The translations under genes were made by a program, and so were the position numbers. 64,000 nucleotides of DNA from Streptomyces sp. APSN-46.1 (GTDB lineage Bacteria; Actinomycetota; Actinomycetes; Streptomycetales; Streptomycetaceae): positions 1 to 64,000 of the forward strand of contig NZ_JALGRF010000012.1 of assembly GCF_022815725.1 (NCBI RefSeq). Reading direction: 5' to 3'. Shown here one piece after another: positions 62,961 through 64,000 of the stretch (position 1 is its first letter; each line of letters begins with the position of its first letter). The notes below the pieces were generated by a model. It did not search any database, was not told the DNA's origin, and was given only the letters and a program-made list of their open reading frames with translations.

Positions 62961-64000
62961 GTGCCCGCGCACGCCCCCGATCCAGACACCGCTTCCGCAG
63001 ACACCGCTTCCGCCGCCGACCCGCTCGGCCGCGAGCGCTCGCACCTCACCGCCTCCCGCTCCGCGCTCCGCGCCATGCGTGAGGACGTCGAGGCCCTCGA
63101 CATCCGCGACGTCACCGCGAACTGGGTCAACGCGATCGTTCTCCAGGCCCAGATCGACGACCGCATCAAGGCACTCGCCGACCTGTCCCACACCCCGCTC
63201 TTCTTCGGCCGCCTGAACTACCTGCACGCCCCGGGCGCGGAGCTGGCCGAGGGCGCGGAGGGCGAGCAGTTCTATATCGGCCGTCGTCATGTCCACGACG
63301 CCGACGGCGACCCGATGGTGATCGACTGGCGGGCGCCCGTCTCCCAGCCGTTCTACCGGGCCTCCAAGGCCGACCCCCAGGACATCGCGCTGCGCCGCCG
63401 CTTCGGCTACACCGGCGGCGAGCTCACCGCGTACGAGGACGAGCACCTCAGCGACCCGACAGAGAGCGCCGCCGTCAGCAAGCTGCTCCAGCAGGAGATC
63501 GAGCGCCCGCGCGTCGGTCCCATGCGGGACATCGTCGCGACGATCCAGCCCGAGCAGGACGAGATCGTCCGCTCCGGCCTGTCCGGCTCCGTCTGCGTCC
63601 AGGGCGGCCCCGGCACCGGCAAGACGGCGGTCGGCCTGCACCGGGTCGCGTACCTGCTGTACGCCCACCGCGACCGCCTCGCCCGCACGGGCACGCTCGT
63701 CATCGGACCGAACCGTTCCTTCCTGCACTACATCGAGCAGGTCCTGCCCGCCCTGGGTGAGCTGGAGGTCAAGCAGGCCACCGTCGAGGACCTCGTGGCC
63801 CGCGCGGGCCTGGAGGTACGCGGCACCGACCAGGCCGAAACCGCCGTCGTCAAGGGCGACGCACGGATGGCGCGGGTGCTGCGCCGCGCGGTCCGCTCGC
63901 ACGTCACACCGCCCACCGAGCCGCTGATGGTGGTCCGTGGTTCGCGCCGGTGGCGGATCCCGGCGTACGAGCTCGCGGAGATCGTCGAGGAGCTCCAGAA
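62961..64000 (+). CDS. HelD-type RNA polymerase-associated ATPase (partial)
   Basis: The first 346 codons of a superfamily 1 helicase-like ATPase. The N-terminal region (ERSHLTASRSALRAMREDVE, then VIDWRAPVSQPFYRASKADP) and Walker A GPGTGKT (216-222) match HelD/HelR proteins, which pull rifamycin or stalled nucleic acid from RNA polymerase. The GTG at 62961 follows ctggagg. The gene runs off the window. A rifamycin-associated upstream motif was not recognised. Confidence 0.9.
   Translation, partial: MPAHAPDPDTASADTASAADPLGRERSHLTASRSALRAMREDVEALDIRDVTANWVNAIVLQAQIDDRIKALADLSHTPLFFGRLNYLHAPGAELAEGAEGEQFYIGRRHVHDADGDPMVIDWRAPVSQPFYRASKADPQDIALRRRFGYTGGELTAYEDEHLSDPTESAAVSKLLQQEIERPRVGPMRDIVATIQPEQDEIVRSGLSGSVCVQGGPGTGKTAVGLHRVAYLLYAHRDRLARTGTLVIGPNRSFLHYIEQVLPALGELEVKQATVEDLVARAGLEVRGTDQAETAVVKGDARMARVLRRAVRSHVTPPTEPLMVVRGSRRWRIPAYELAEIVEELQ

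Overview
The window is chromosomal DNA of a high-GC actinomycete, almost certainly a Streptomyces. The evidence is strong third-position GC bias, frequent GTG starts, many genes whose start codon lies a few bases after a TANNNT -10 box (leaderless mRNAs), futalosine-pathway menaquinone genes, an XPB-type helicase, a HelD-type ATPase and many small actinobacterial families. No rRNA, tRNA, prophage or CRISPR array was found. About 55 real genes are called; most of the other long open frames are antisense shadows produced by the GC bias.

Layout. 1-191: a poly-G run and a large inverted repeat. 192-7606 (minus): a five-gene, translationally coupled operon for acyl-CoA carboxylation (metal-binding protein, AtuA-like protein, carboxyltransferase, biotin carboxylase/carrier, acyl-CoA dehydrogenase). 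7963-9591: a CocE/NonD-type hydrolase. 9588-11788: a small regulon of a GntR repressor, three tiny genes (two Cys-rich) and a Nudix hydrolase, tied together by matching operator-like palindromes. 11845-16012: a DUF1801 protein, a DMT exporter and a flavin/Fe-S dehydrogenase. 16097-17260: serC with a terminator. 17380-22238: the most interesting region, a candidate radical SAM RiPP cluster with an XRE regulator, small Cys-containing proteins, a radical SAM enzyme, a 54-aa candidate precursor and a GNAT enzyme, followed by a class F sortase remnant.

22453-35417: a sacsin/Hsp90-like ATPase, a DUF5937 regulator beside an MFS exporter, a P-type ATPase, a DUF2530 protein, an NCS2 permease, a ribbon-helix-helix protein, a MarR regulator with an MFS transporter, and thpR. 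35506-39324: a secreted NlpC/P60-like protein with FG-GAP repeats, a TrmB/LuxR-like regulator and several very small genes. 39340-45583: an aldo/keto reductase, an alpha/beta hydrolase and DUF4097 protein divergent from an unusual HTH regulator, a DUF899 protein, an SGNH hydrolase and a secreted propeller protein. 45821-48650: a flotillin-like gene and an NfeD-like small gene separated by a decayed TnpB element. 48689-54472: a DUF3027 protein, an MFS transporter, a DUF2771 lipoprotein, mqnB-mqnD and a cold-shock-domain protein. 54479-64000: a HAD phosphatase, a membrane protein, a helicase-associated/WYL protein, a DUF4291 protein, a GNAT protein, an XPB helicase, a RelE-like toxin and the 5' part of a HelD-type ATPase.

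A GC-rich palindromic repeat (core CCTCAAACGCCGGCG and its complement) occurs at six loci. Four are intergenic. Two lie in frame inside protein-coding genes and encode nearly the same peptide in both hosts.
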